A stretch of 64,000 nucleotides of DNA from Bacteroides caecimuris (GTDB lineage: Bacteria > Bacteroidota > Bacteroidia > Bacteroidales > Bacteroidaceae). Shown piece after piece: positions 50,963 through 59,238 of the stretch (its first letter is position 1; each line of letters opens with the position of its first letter). The notes under the pieces were generated by a model that had not been told where the DNA came from, searched no databases, and worked only from the letters and a program-made list of their open reading frames with translations. The position numbers and the translations under genes are program-made. The stretch spans positions 1,798,001-1,862,000 of the forward strand of contig NZ_CP015401.2 of NCBI RefSeq assembly GCF_001688725.2, given 5' to 3'.

Positions 50963-52678
50963 TTAGGCTGCAATCCCTTCGGGTTGCGGTTGTTCTTCGG
51001 CTTGGGTGATTTCATGCCCTTTTGCCTTCGTCTTTTCCTGTACCAAAAGAACGGCTTTGCGTTCCTCGATGCGCTGGTGTCGTTTCTCGTACACTTCGTT
51101 ATATCCGCTTTCGATGGCTGAAAGTTCTTCGGGCATGTGCTTACGGGCGAAGTCGAGCAAAAGGGATGCTTCGGTATTGTTGCCGTATGCGCTTCGGAAA
51201 TTGGCTATCAGATAATCCCTGCGGATAATGGTCTTTATCCTGACGGTGAGATTTTCCACGATATTCATTTTGTCCTCGTTCGTGAGGTAGTGTTTCCCTT
51301 CTTCGGTGATACCCACGGCTGCAAAATGTTCGCTCCGCAAATTGGAGAGCATGAAGAAATAAAGCATCTTTTCCTCGTCCGCTCCGAACTTGCCGCCCGT
51401 TATGTCGGCTTCCATTATCTGCCGTTTGGTATCTTCAACCGTTCTTTCTACGGCTATCTCCTTGTTACGCTCGTCCTGCTTCTCCAACTTCTGAACGGGT
51501 GAAAGGGTGGCTTCGGTGGACGTTCCGTCCGCTTCGGTTACGTTCTCCACATAACAGAAAGTAATCTCCTGTTTCCCTATCTTGGCGTAAACGGTGATTT
51601 CTCCCGCTTCGCTCCGCCCTGTGATTTCTTCCTCTTTCTCCATGTAGTCCGCCCATTGCTGCTCGTAACGGGTGCGGGCTTCCTCGTAACGTTCGGGATT
51701 GTTGAAATTTTCCTCTTTGGGTTCGTTGGGACTTGTGGGAAAAGCGGTGTGTTTTTCAAGACTTTCAACCTCGTACCCTAAAGCGATTAACCGCTCTATC
51801 ACTGTTTCGTTGGTGCTGTAACGGTCACGGCAAAGGGAAACCTTGGGCTGTTGCCGTATGATTTGGACGGCTCTCTCCATGAGGAAAGATGCGTTCATTT
51901 CAGCCAGACAAGTACGGTTGGCGCAATGTCCGCAGCCGCCATCGGCAAACAAAAGCAGGTTGTTCGTGTTGTGGGCACACGTTGCACACTCGGTCTTGTC
52001 AAAGGAGTAATACCGTAAATCGGTGGTATAGTTGCTCTCTATCCGTTTGGCTACATCGGCAGCTTTCAGTCCCCGCCAACTGTTGTAGTTGTTCCCGTCC
52101 TGCAAATGTTTCTCGTACACTTCACGCTGTATATCTTCCCCGTAACGGCAGATTTCGGCTGCTACACTGATAGTGATTTCGTCCGTTTCCAATAATTCAG
52201 CTATTTCGGGGATTAGGGCGGTGAATTTCAAACGGGTACGGATATAGTTCTCGTTCTTGCCGAAACGTACCGCCAATGTTGCTACGGTGTGCCTTCCCGT
52301 TTCAATCATGCGTTGGTAGGCGTTGGCTTCCTCGATGGGTGTCACGTCCTCACGCTGCAAGTTTTCTGCTATGGCTGCATCTTCGGCTGCATCGTCCGTC
52401 AGTTCCGAAACAATGACGGGTATCTGTTCCATTTCCGCAATGACGGATGCACGGTATCTGCGTTCACCGAAAACAATCTCGTAACGGTCTGTGTCGGCTA
52501 TCGGGCGCACGGTGATAGGCTGCAAAACTCCCTGCTGTCTGATGCTTTCCGCCAGTTCATACAGGGCGGATTCGCTGAAATATTTACGAGGATTGAAACT
52601 GCTCGGCTGAATGTTTGCCAATGATACCAATGTGATGTTTTTCTCTGCTGCTGATTGATTTACTGTTGTTGCTTTCAT
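50963..52678 (-). CDS. ParB/RepB/Spo0J family protein
   Basis: A 571-residue protein. The ParB N-terminal domain is at about residues 12-125 (IQPSSFNPRKYFSESALYEL, VFGERRYRASVIAEM, AIAENLQREDVTPIEEANAY), with a KorB-like HTH after it (VATLAVRFGKNENYIRTRL). Residues 228-260 hold a cysteine cluster (CATCAHN, CGHCANRTC) that could bind metal. The C-terminal 300 residues are mostly helical. It is longer than chromosomal ParB. Likely DNA binding for maintenance or regulation of the excised element. Last gene of the ardA-parB operon. Confidence 0.85.
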   Translation of the reverse strand: MKATTVNQSAAEKNITLVSLANIQPSSFNPRKYFSESALYELAESIRQQGVLQPITVRPIADTDRYEIVFGERRYRASVIAEMEQIPVIVSELTDDAAEDAAIAENLQREDVTPIEEANAYQRMIETGRHTVATLAVRFGKNENYIRTRLKFTALIPEIAELLETDEITISVAAEICRYGEDIQREVYEKHLQDGNNYNSWRGLKAADVAKRIESNYTTDLRYYSFDKTECATCAHNTNNLLLFADGGCGHCANRTCLAEMNASFLMERAVQIIRQQPKVSLCRDRYSTNETVIERLIALGYEVESLEKHTAFPTSPNEPKEENFNNPERYEEARTRYEQQWADYMEKEEEITGRSEAGEITVYAKIGKQEITFCYVENVTEADGTSTEATLSPVQKLEKQDERNKEIAVERTVEDTKRQIMEADITGGKFGADEEKMLYFFMLSNLRSEHFAAVGITEEGKHYLTNEDKMNIVENLTVRIKTIIRRDYLIANFRSAYGNNTEASLLLDFARKHMPEELSAIESGYNEVYEKRHQRIEERKAVLLVQEKTKAKGHEITQAEEQPQPEGIAA

Positions 52679-52801
52679 AATTCTGTTATTTTTTAGTTGA
52701 TTAAAATTCTGTTTGATAAAATGGTTTCTTTGCTATCTTTCTTTCACCGCTTCGGCTCACCGAAAGAAAGTAGCGGGCGGACTGCTCCGCCCTTGTGAGC
52801 C

Positions 52802-53509
52802 TTATTTGCGGTTATAGCATACGTTTACAAAATTCATTTTCCGTTCTACCGCATTTTTCAGCGTGTAATATGTTCCGCCAACGGGGGCGAGTGCATCGTA
52901 ATAGACCATAAGGAAAGCGGAGTTATTTAAAAGGTAGTCGTTACGGCACAAAAAACAGCCTTCAAAATAGTTTTCGGATAGGGTTACCACTTCATCGGCT
53001 TGCGCCAAAATGTTGTTATAACGCTGTTTGTAGGCTTCGGGGTATCGGTCTGCCTGCCCTTTGAACGGAATAACGCATTTTAGACGGATGTACGGGTATT
53101 CCTTTTTGAGCCTTAAAACTTCTTCGGCTGCAATGATGTCGAAGCCGTCAGCCATTCCCGACAAAAAGGTGTGATAACCTTTCTTTATGCAAAATTCCTC
53201 TATCGCTGCCCACGTGGTATGTGCCACGTTTATAAAAAAACGTTGGCGGTCGGTCGTGAATTTGGCTATCCGATTGGCACGGTGTCCCGAAAAAGCAACG
53301 GTACTTTTTTTCAGCCATTCGTCACGCTCTTTCCGGCATTGCTCCAATGTGGGACGCAATGTTGAAAACAACTCACCGTTTAAGTGTCGGTAGTCATATT
53401 GGTAGTATATTTTTCCTCTGAACGCTCCTAAACAGCATTTTATATACTTTTCCTCTCCCAAACCTTTGGTTGTTGATATTCCGTTTTCAGTCAATTTCTT
53501 TGTTTCCAT
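52802..53509 (-). CDS. SLOG family (DUF1273/YpsA-like) protein
   Basis: A 235-residue protein. Residues 62-230 match the SLOG/DUF1273 fold: VAFSGHRANRIAKFTTDR, FLSGMADGFDIIAAEEVLRL and VYYDALAPVGGTYYTLKNA, with the nucleotide-binding SGH and GG(T) motifs. SLOG proteins bind nucleotides or nucleotide signals, and some act in immunity. The N-terminal 60 residues are a separate small domain. It follows two small genes in the ardA operon; a GGGCGGA hairpin follows its stop. Confidence 0.78.
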   Translation of the reverse strand: METKKLTENGISTTKGLGEEKYIKCCLGAFRGKIYYQYDYRHLNGELFSTLRPTLEQCRKERDEWLKKSTVAFSGHRANRIAKFTTDRQRFFINVAHTTWAAIEEFCIKKGYHTFLSGMADGFDIIAAEEVLRLKKEYPYIRLKCVIPFKGQADRYPEAYKQRYNNILAQADEVVTLSENYFEGCFLCRNDYLLNNSAFLMVYYDALAPVGGTYYTLKNAVERKMNFVNVCYNRK

Positions 53510-53531
53510 ATTGGTATATTTTAGATTGTTA

Positions 53532-53726
53532 TTACTTGGTTATTTCTTCCCATACGCCACGCTGTTTGTCAAAATCAACGTTGAAATAATAGGCGGTCTT
53601 TGTCTTGGGCTTCTTCCGTCCGCCCAAAACTTGGGTTTCTAAAACCTTGTACCCTTTGCGGGTTTCCGCCACAATTTCACAGGTGAGATATGACAAAAAT
53701 CTGTGCTTGAATTTCTTTCCTTCCAT
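53532..53726 (-). CDS. Small hypothetical protein
   Basis: A 64-residue basic protein (KFKHRFLSYLTCEIVAETRK, RKKPKTKTAYYFNVDFDKQR), not recognised. It lies tightly between the small membrane gene (3 bp) and the SLOG gene on the minus strand, which supports it being real. Confidence 0.55.
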   Translation of the reverse strand: MEGKKFKHRFLSYLTCEIVAETRKGYKVLETQVLGGRKKPKTKTAYYFNVDFDKQRGVWEEITK

Positions 53727-53729
53727 AAT

Positions 53730-53939
53730 TCAGAATATTAAAAGAATGATTATCAGAACGAAGACGATACCCACAAACAACCGCCAAACAAGGGCGAGAA
53801 TAAACCGTGCCACGAAGTAAAACAGGAGTACGGCAAAGAATAAGGCGAAAAACTGCCCTACGGTGGTGGTGAAAAAGTAAATCACCACAGACCAAAGGAT
53901 TAGGCGGTATATCAGTTTGTATATGAGTATCGTTTTCAT
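53730..53939 (-). CDS. Small hydrophobic membrane protein
   Basis: A 69-residue protein that is almost wholly hydrophobic, with two to three membrane segments (LIYRLILWSVVIYFF; FFALFFAVLLFYFVARFILA; LFVGIVFVLIIILLIF). It is placed between ardA and the 64-residue gene. Function unknown. Confidence 0.5.
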   Translation of the reverse strand: MKTILIYKLIYRLILWSVVIYFFTTTVGQFFALFFAVLLFYFVARFILALVWRLFVGIVFVLIIILLIF

Positions 53940-53954
53940 TTTATCGGGTGTTAT

Positions 53955-53977
53955 GGGCGGATTGCTCCGCCCTTGTT
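53955..53977 (-). repeat. Third copy of the GGGCGGA hairpin, after ardA
   Basis: GGGCGGATTGCTCCGCCCTTG on the + strand directly downstream of the ardA stop. Sister copies lie after the SLOG gene (about 52775-52795) and after parB (about 50932-50953). Each is within 30 bp of the preceding stop codon. Confidence 0.85.
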
Positions 53978-53982
53978 AGTAT

Positions 53983-54510
53983 TTAGGCACAGAATACAAA
54001 ACCGTCAAGGAACTTGTAACCGTCATTGAACAAGTCACGGGCGAAAGCTGCGTAATCGAAATAATTCAGAGCAAAATCGGGTAGTTCGTAACATTGTTCT
54101 ATTACTTCACGGGCATAATCTTCTTCCTCGTCATATTGCCCGATATATTCATCATTGAATTTTTTTACAAGGTCGTCCGCATCGGCTTTGCTTAAATCCC
54201 TGCTTTCGTAATCCAACCAAGCGGAAAAGGCTTCTTGTACGGTTGAGTCCATATCTTCCACTTTGTCCCGTAGCTCGAAGAATATCTCTGAAATCCAACT
54301 TTCGCTAACGAGTTCTTCGGGTATGTTTTCCCGGTCTTGAAACATAAATTCGGGGTCTTCCTCGTCTTTGTGTAGTTCCTTGCACGCTTCCATAAATTCG
54401 TCTTTGTCGGCAAAATCGGAGAGATTGAACCATTTGCCGAAAAGTGAACCTGCATTGTACTTGGCGTATGTGCCTACATAAATTGCTGCTTCTGAAAAAT
54501 CTGCTGCCAT
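53983..54510 (-). CDS. ardA: Antirestriction protein ArdA
   Basis: A 175-residue acidic protein. IYVGTYAKYNAGSLFGKWFN is the ArdA start; DPEFMFQDRENIPEELVSES and an acidic C-terminus complete the family pattern. ArdA mimics DNA and blocks type I restriction enzymes when the element enters a new host. First gene of the minus-strand operon; its stop is followed by a GGGCGGATTGCTCCGCCC hairpin. Confidence 0.92.
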   Translation of the reverse strand: MAADFSEAAIYVGTYAKYNAGSLFGKWFNLSDFADKDEFMEACKELHKDEEDPEFMFQDRENIPEELVSESWISEIFFELRDKVEDMDSTVQEAFSAWLDYESRDLSKADADDLVKKFNDEYIGQYDEEEDYAREVIEQCYELPDFALNYFDYAAFARDLFNDGYKFLDGFVFCA

Positions 54511-54570
54511 AACTCAAAAAATTAAATTGTTACTACTTGTTTTTGTTATCATCGCTTGCCGCCCCAACCA

Positions 54571-54758
54571 AATTTTTTCCCTTTGGCTGATTGGGAAGAA
54601 CATTGACAATAATCAAGAGCGGAAAGGGAGAATTGCAATTATCTGAAAAAATGGTAAATACTACCCGCAGGGTGGAGATTTGGCATTTTTTGCGGATTTG
54701 CTTTCGCCCCCGCCTACCTTCGTCAATGTTTTCCCAATCAGCCCTAAGGGGGAAAATT
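54571..54758. repeat. 188-bp segment bounded by about 35-bp inverted repeats (MITE-like or origin)
   Basis: The left arm contains GGCTGATTGGGAAGAACATT (from 54585), continuing to 54607. The right arm (54722-54743) is its reverse complement with one base missing. Both arms extend outward through T- and C-rich matches to 54571 and 54758. About 110 bp lie between the inner ends. No gene fits. It may be a small non-autonomous element, a replication or transfer origin, or a regulatory RNA. Confidence 0.8.
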
Positions 54759-55442
54759 CAACCTTTCAGTAAATTGAATGAATGATAAATTACTTATCGG
54801 TACAAGTAGATTGTATTTGTTATGAAAACCGGAAAACTCCGTTTCCGGAAAGGAAAAGAAAAGCAGGTTGGTAATGCGGGGTGGAAAGACAACTCTTTGG
54901 CGTGGGGGATTCTTCTTTTGCCGATTTATCGGATTAGAAAGAAGGGTACACCACGACAATGTGTTGTGCGGGTTGGCGAGGTGCTTTTCGTCCGGTTACG
55001 GTAAACGGACAGAGCAATCAGCTATCCGGCTTTTGCGGATGGCCGTGCGATGGCAGTGGCGGAAACGGGCGGAAAGTTCCGCAGACAAAGGATTATCCTT
55101 TCAGTCATGGCAAAGCCCAAAGAAGAAAATAACGGTTGAAAAAACGGGTAAGACAATAAGGGACTGCCGGGACTGCCAGTACTCTCTGACGTTCAAACAA
55201 GGGTGAATCCATATTCACCCAGCGTTAGGGATTGAAGGGTAAAGCCCACAGCCCAGCGAGGACTTGCAACGAAAAGCCCGACCGTCTAAGGGAACGCCCC
55301 CCAGAACATCTACAAACACATTAAAAACAGAGTATTGACTTTTATAAAACATTATAATTTACAGACAATTTATTTAGTGTACAAGAACGAAAAGCAAACT
55401 ATTATTTTTATTGAATTAATTCAGATTTATTGCTCTTTTCAG
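54759..55442. other. Gene-free stretch with GC-rich structured segment
   Basis: No convincing gene; a 112-codon frame at 54868-55206 has no family features. GGGTGAAT/ATTCACCC (55201-55220) is a perfect 8-bp hairpin. From there to about 55310 runs a GC-rich block with GCGTTAGGGATTGAAGGG at one end and TCTAAGGGAACGCCCCCC at the other, whose GCGTT and AACGC words can pair. It then turns sharply AT-rich. A conserved non-coding RNA is possible. Confidence 0.5.
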
Positions 55443-55450
55443 TAACTTTG
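55443..55450 (+). promoter_or_regulatory. -7 box (TAACTTTG) of the KAP NTPase gene
   Basis: TAACTTTG lies 22 bp before the ATG at 55472, with TTATTGCTC at the expected -33 distance. Confidence 0.65.
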
Positions 55451-55471
55451 AAACCAGTAACTAATATAGCC

Positions 55472-57358
55472 ATGAATAAAAACATAATCAACTTTTTAAA
55501 TGAATACGTCAAAATACCCAATCCACAATATGCCATTATGCTAAGAGGAGCTTGGGGATGTGGTAAGACATTCTTCATTCATCAATGGATGAAACAGTTA
55601 AGCAATAACAAGGATGCAGACAAGTTAGAATGGCAACCTATTTATGTTTCTTTATATGGTTTGACCAATATCCAGCAGATTACAGAACAAATCAATAAAG
55701 AAATTTCTCCGTGGTTATATAGCAAAGGAATGAAGTTTGCTAAGAAAATACTAAAAGTCGCTTCGAAAATCGCACTAAAGTATGATCTCGATATGGATGG
55801 TAATGGAAAAAATGAAGGAAGTGTAACTTATAATCTGGATTCCATTCTATTATTGAAAGAGGACAATACCGAGATAAAAGGGAATAAGATTTTGATTTTT
55901 GATGACCTCGAAAGATGTGATGTAAAATTGGAAACCTTGTTAGGATACATCAATTACTTTTCAGAACACTGTAAATGCAAAGTTATCATCATTGGTGATG
56001 AAGATAAAATTACCGAAAAGGAGAATAAGGACAGTAATTTGAAGTTTAAAGATTTCAAAGAGAAGACTATCGGACGCACTTTCGAAATTAAAGTAAATGT
56101 AGAAGAAACACTTGATTTTTTCATCAATGAAATATCTGCCAACAACAGAAATCTTCTGCTGGAAAACAAAGAGTTAATAATTAAAATATTCCATGCTTCT
56201 AAATTCAATAACTTGCGAGTGCTCCGTCAATGCTTGAACGACTATCATAGAATAGTTATGGCGTTACCCGAACATTATCATAAATCTCCTAAATATAAAC
56301 TTATCATAACATCATTATTGGCAAATTTTGTCGCTGTTTATTGTGAATATAAAAGTGGAAATACCCAGATTGGACATTTATTCAATAGCTTATCCAAAAT
56401 GTTTACTGATAGGGAAATAGATGAAGAACGTGAAAATATTTTATCCAAATACCGTTTTATTGAAATAGGTAGAAAGCTGGATATTTTTAGTGATTTTCTT
56501 GTCAATGAAATTGTTTGTTACTTGGAAAGTGGATATTTTGATACAACTTACCTGCAACAATATTTTGCTGCTGAAAATACCAGTTTGAAAAGTTGGGAGT
56601 ACCTATATGACTATTGGAGATTAGATAATGAAGAATATGAAAAATATTACGATGAAACGATACGATATTATTTAGCAGATAAAAGCACGGATTTGAGAGA
56701 ACTCTTTATCATTATATCAGTTCTTTCTGTCTTATCTAATGATAATCTTGTTTCCGTATCTGAAAAGGACATTATAACCCAAGGTAAACATTCTATAAAC
56801 AGGCTGATGGAAGGAATTAGCGGCATTGAGGATCTATTGAATTGCAAATCAAAAGTACATTCAGGTATAGGAAGAAACCATAATAATGTCGGCTCTTACA
56901 AAATTTTGAATAAGTTGATTGCGTATTTTGAGAAACTGTTTGAGCAAAGATTTGAAAAATGTCCCAATAAAGTGTCTGTTATGTTGGAAAATTTAACGGA
57001 TGAGACTTGCGAACGTTTGAGTTTGGCACTTAACGACATGCTTCCGGTTAGACAGATACTTTATAGAGATACTTCGATATTTCAAGAGGCTGATGCGGAT
57101 AAAGTTTCGAATAGTATTTTGGGATTATCAAATGAATCACGAAATACTTTCCTGCATTTTTTATTATTCCGTTATAAATTTACCTCTTCCGGCAATGAAA
57201 TAGAATACTTGAGTAAATGTTGTCAATTAGATTTACCGCAACTAAAATTAATCAACCGGAAATTAAAGATAGAAGCGGCAAACAAAAGATTTATAGAAAA
57301 GTATTCTATTGAGAAAATCACGAACCTAATAGATGAAATTACTGCAAAAATAGAATAG
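55472..57358 (+). CDS. KAP-family P-loop NTPase
   Basis: Start at ATG 55472 (MNKNIINFLNEYVK), as the upstream ATG at 55430 precedes the promoter box; 628 residues. Walker A is MLRGAWGCGKTFFIHQW near residue 29, Walker B is KILIFDDLERCDV near 142, with sensor-like KVIIIGDEDKI. It fits KAP-type STAND-like NTPases. There is no membrane insert of the classic KAP kind. The C-terminal 350 residues are helical and unknown. Strongly AT-rich, alone on its own promoter, so separately acquired cargo. KAP NTPases are often linked with phage defence; here that is inference. Confidence 0.75.
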   Translation: MNKNIINFLNEYVKIPNPQYAIMLRGAWGCGKTFFIHQWMKQLSNNKDADKLEWQPIYVSLYGLTNIQQITEQINKEISPWLYSKGMKFAKKILKVASKIALKYDLDMDGNGKNEGSVTYNLDSILLLKEDNTEIKGNKILIFDDLERCDVKLETLLGYINYFSEHCKCKVIIIGDEDKITEKENKDSNLKFKDFKEKTIGRTFEIKVNVEETLDFFINEISANNRNLLLENKELIIKIFHASKFNNLRVLRQCLNDYHRIVMALPEHYHKSPKYKLIITSLLANFVAVYCEYKSGNTQIGHLFNSLSKMFTDREIDEERENILSKYRFIEIGRKLDIFSDFLVNEIVCYLESGYFDTTYLQQYFAAENTSLKSWEYLYDYWRLDNEEYEKYYDETIRYYLADKSTDLRELFIIISVLSVLSNDNLVSVSEKDIITQGKHSINRLMEGISGIEDLLNCKSKVHSGIGRNHNNVGSYKILNKLIAYFEKLFEQRFEKCPNKVSVMLENLTDETCERLSLALNDMLPVRQILYRDTSIFQEADADKVSNSILGLSNESRNTFLHFLLFRYKFTSSGNEIEYLSKCCQLDLPQLKLINRKLKIEAANKRFIEKYSIEKITNLIDEITAKIE

Positions 57359-58300
57359 CTATTTCTGTTCGTCCTCAAAAGCGATGGTCTTGGCAAGGAA
57401 CAGACCGATTACAAACTTTGCTCCGTGTTCGATCAGTTTGCGCTTCGTTTGTATGAATCCTTCGCCAGTTGTCAGTAGATCATCAATTAACAGAACGCAT
57501 TTGTCCTTGAAATATTCGGGATGAAATTGCAGGTTTGCGGTCTTGTCCTGCCCGTGTGTGCCTTTGAGTTGAGGACGGTCGGCGGCAAGGGTGATAGCCC
57601 CGTAGCCGTCGGCTATTCCGATGTCCGCCGATAGTTTCCGGCAAAACTCTTCGTAACGGATGCGGTTCTTCTCACGGGTGGATGCGGGAATAGGAACGAG
57701 TACGGCACGGTGCTTGTTCTCCTGAATGGCACGGATTCGGCTGATAGCAATGGAAAAGAGCTTGACGGTGAGGTCGGTTTTGTGCCCGGACTTGAATTTG
57801 AAAATAAGGTTGGAAATCTTCTTGCCCTCAAAGGTGATCTTGTCGTTGCGCCGGACGGGGCAATAATCATACAGGTAAAGGCACAGGCTGCCGTCCAGAC
57901 GGAAAAAGCCCTGAAAACGGTTATCCAACGGGTAAAAGGCTTTGCGGAAATCGTTCAGGAAGGTAAAGATGAGAACGTTGTTCCAGAAACGGGCTTCGTC
58001 CTCGCTGCCGGACTTCAAATAGTACATGAAGCCTGCCAGATGCCCGCTTTCGTACAAGCCCATGCCGATAGTCAGCCTCTCGTTGAAACAGGTCTGATTG
58101 ACGATATGCCATCCGTAAGATGCAAACTGCTGTTCGTAATCGGAACGGGTTTCGAGCAGGAAATAGAATTTGCCGTCGTCCTCGAAACGGATCACGTACT
58201 CGCACCGAAGGGCGACCTTGCATAAAATGCGGTTTTCTTCCTCGAAAGTTTCGGGAATGGCAAGAAAGGTGTATTGGGCTACAAATATAGGGCGTTCCAT
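57359..58300 (-). CDS. Phosphoribosyltransferase-domain protein
   Basis: Start at ATG 58300 (MERPIFVAQYTFLA), 313 residues. The C-terminal part has the PRPP-binding motif CVLLIDDLLTTGEGF near residue 275 and resembles ComF-like phosphoribosyltransferases. The N-terminal 200 residues are not recognised. Such genes often lie beside the integrase in Bacteroides ICEs, role unknown. Divergent from the HTH pair, sharing a regulatory region with a 12-bp palindrome. Confidence 0.72.
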   Translation of the reverse strand: MERPIFVAQYTFLAIPETFEEENRILCKVALRCEYVIRFEDDGKFYFLLETRSDYEQQFASYGWHIVNQTCFNERLTIGMGLYESGHLAGFMYYLKSGSEDEARFWNNVLIFTFLNDFRKAFYPLDNRFQGFFRLDGSLCLYLYDYCPVRRNDKITFEGKKISNLIFKFKSGHKTDLTVKLFSIAISRIRAIQENKHRAVLVPIPASTREKNRIRYEEFCRKLSADIGIADGYGAITLAADRPQLKGTHGQDKTANLQFHPEYFKDKCVLLIDDLLTTGEGFIQTKRKLIEHGAKFVIGLFLAKTIAFEDEQK

Positions 58301-58407
58301 AGTTAAACGTGTTTGTTCATTTGCAAAGGAATGGATTCCTTGCGAACCTGCAAATAAACAGCGGGGAAAATATGCAGGCTGCAAGAAAATATGTTGCCCT
58401 TTGCTTC

Positions 58408-58455
58408 GTTTTGCACCACTTCGGACACGACAAAGCTACAAGCGTGGAGCAAAAC
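58408..58455. promoter_or_regulatory. Inverted repeat upstream of the excisionase-like pair (candidate RteC site)
   Basis: GTTTTGCACCAC (58408-58419) and GTGGAGCAAAAC (58444-58455) are 12-bp arms with one mismatch. They lie about 47 bp upstream of the TATATTTG box (58502-58509) of the HTH gene at 58533. In CTnDOT, RteC binds an inverted repeat just upstream of the -33 region of the excision operon. Position and form fit; binding is inferred. Confidence 0.5.
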
Positions 58456-58532
58456 ACGGACAAGCGGTACATAAACGCACCGGGGCATCCGTAACAGTCT
58501 GTATATTTGCGGGAAACAGTAAATTATCGGAT

Positions 58533-58826
58533 ATGGAAATAGTGACTATTGAGAAAAAGACCTTTGAAGAGATGAAAGAGAAGTTCAATCGGTTCAGCGA
58601 GCATTTACAACAGTTGTGTTCACGGTACAGACCGCCGGAAAAGATGAACTGGCTGGATAATGCGGACGTGTGCGAGAAACTCAACGTGAGCAAACGGACA
58701 TTACAGACGTACCGTGACAGCGGAAGGCTGGCATACAGCCAGATAAACCATAAGTTGTATTACAGGCTGGAAGATGTGGAAGCGTTCTTAACGGCAATGA
58801 GCAAGGAACAGGTAGAGGAAGAATAA
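58533..58826 (+). CDS. Helix-turn-helix protein, excisionase-like (first of pair)
   Basis: A 97-residue protein starting at ATG 58533, 24 bp after a TATATTTG box. An N-terminal helix (IEKKTFEEMKEKFNRFSEHL) is followed by the HTH core NADVCEKLNVSKRTLQTYRD and the wing NHKLYYRLEDVEAFL. It resembles Xis2c/Xis2d-type small basic proteins of CTnDOT in size, tandem arrangement and nearness to the integrase. The next gene starts after one base. Confidence 0.8.
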   Translation: MEIVTIEKKTFEEMKEKFNRFSEHLQQLCSRYRPPEKMNWLDNADVCEKLNVSKRTLQTYRDSGRLAYSQINHKLYYRLEDVEAFLTAMSKEQVEEE

Positions 58827-58827
58827 G

Positions 58828-59145
58828 ATGGAAGTGATTACAAAGGACATGGAAGAGGTAAAGGCGTATTTCGAGGCTCTGGAACGGGGCACGAAGTACG
58901 TGGATAACGTAACGGCGAACTTTCACCCGGTGATGAACGGCGAGGTGTACCTGACGGGGGAAGAGGTATGCAGGATATTGCATATCACTACCCGCACCTT
59001 GCAGGATTACCGGGCGCAACGGATTATCCCGTTCATTTCGCTGCCGGGCAAAACGCTGTACAGACAATCGGACTTGCTGCGTATGTTGGAAGAGAACTAT
59101 GTGCAGATGAAGCAAAAGAGCAAACGAAGGAAAAGCTCTACTTAA
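58828..59145 (+). CDS. Helix-turn-helix protein, excisionase-like (second of pair)
   Basis: A 105-residue protein, HTH core LTGEEVCRILHITTRTLQDY and wing ISLPGKTLYRQSDLLRML, with a basic tail (QKSKRRKSST). Paired with the gene before it and ended by a terminator at 59175. Likely directs excision together with the integrase. Confidence 0.8.
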   Translation: MEVITKDMEEVKAYFEALERGTKYVDNVTANFHPVMNGEVYLTGEEVCRILHITTRTLQDYRAQRIIPFISLPGKTLYRQSDLLRMLEENYVQMKQKSKRRKSST

Positions 59146-59174
59146 CTTTTGGGTGCGGTGCATGGGTAAATGCA

Positions 59175-59213
59175 GCAAAGGCAGGAGTTCCACCGGGGAG
59201 TTCCTGCCTTTGC
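59175..59213. terminator. Terminator between the HTH pair and the integrase gene
   Basis: GCAAAGGCAGGA (59175-59186) pairs perfectly with TCCTGCCTTTGC (59202-59213). It lies between convergent genes and could serve both. Confidence 0.8.
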
Positions 59214-59238
59214 CGTATTTTGCCTTGCCGGATGGGAT

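Noticed and set aside
54868..55206. 112-codon frame as a gene
   Set aside because: Odd composition, no family match by eye, and it runs across a structured non-coding stretch. Left as gene-free.
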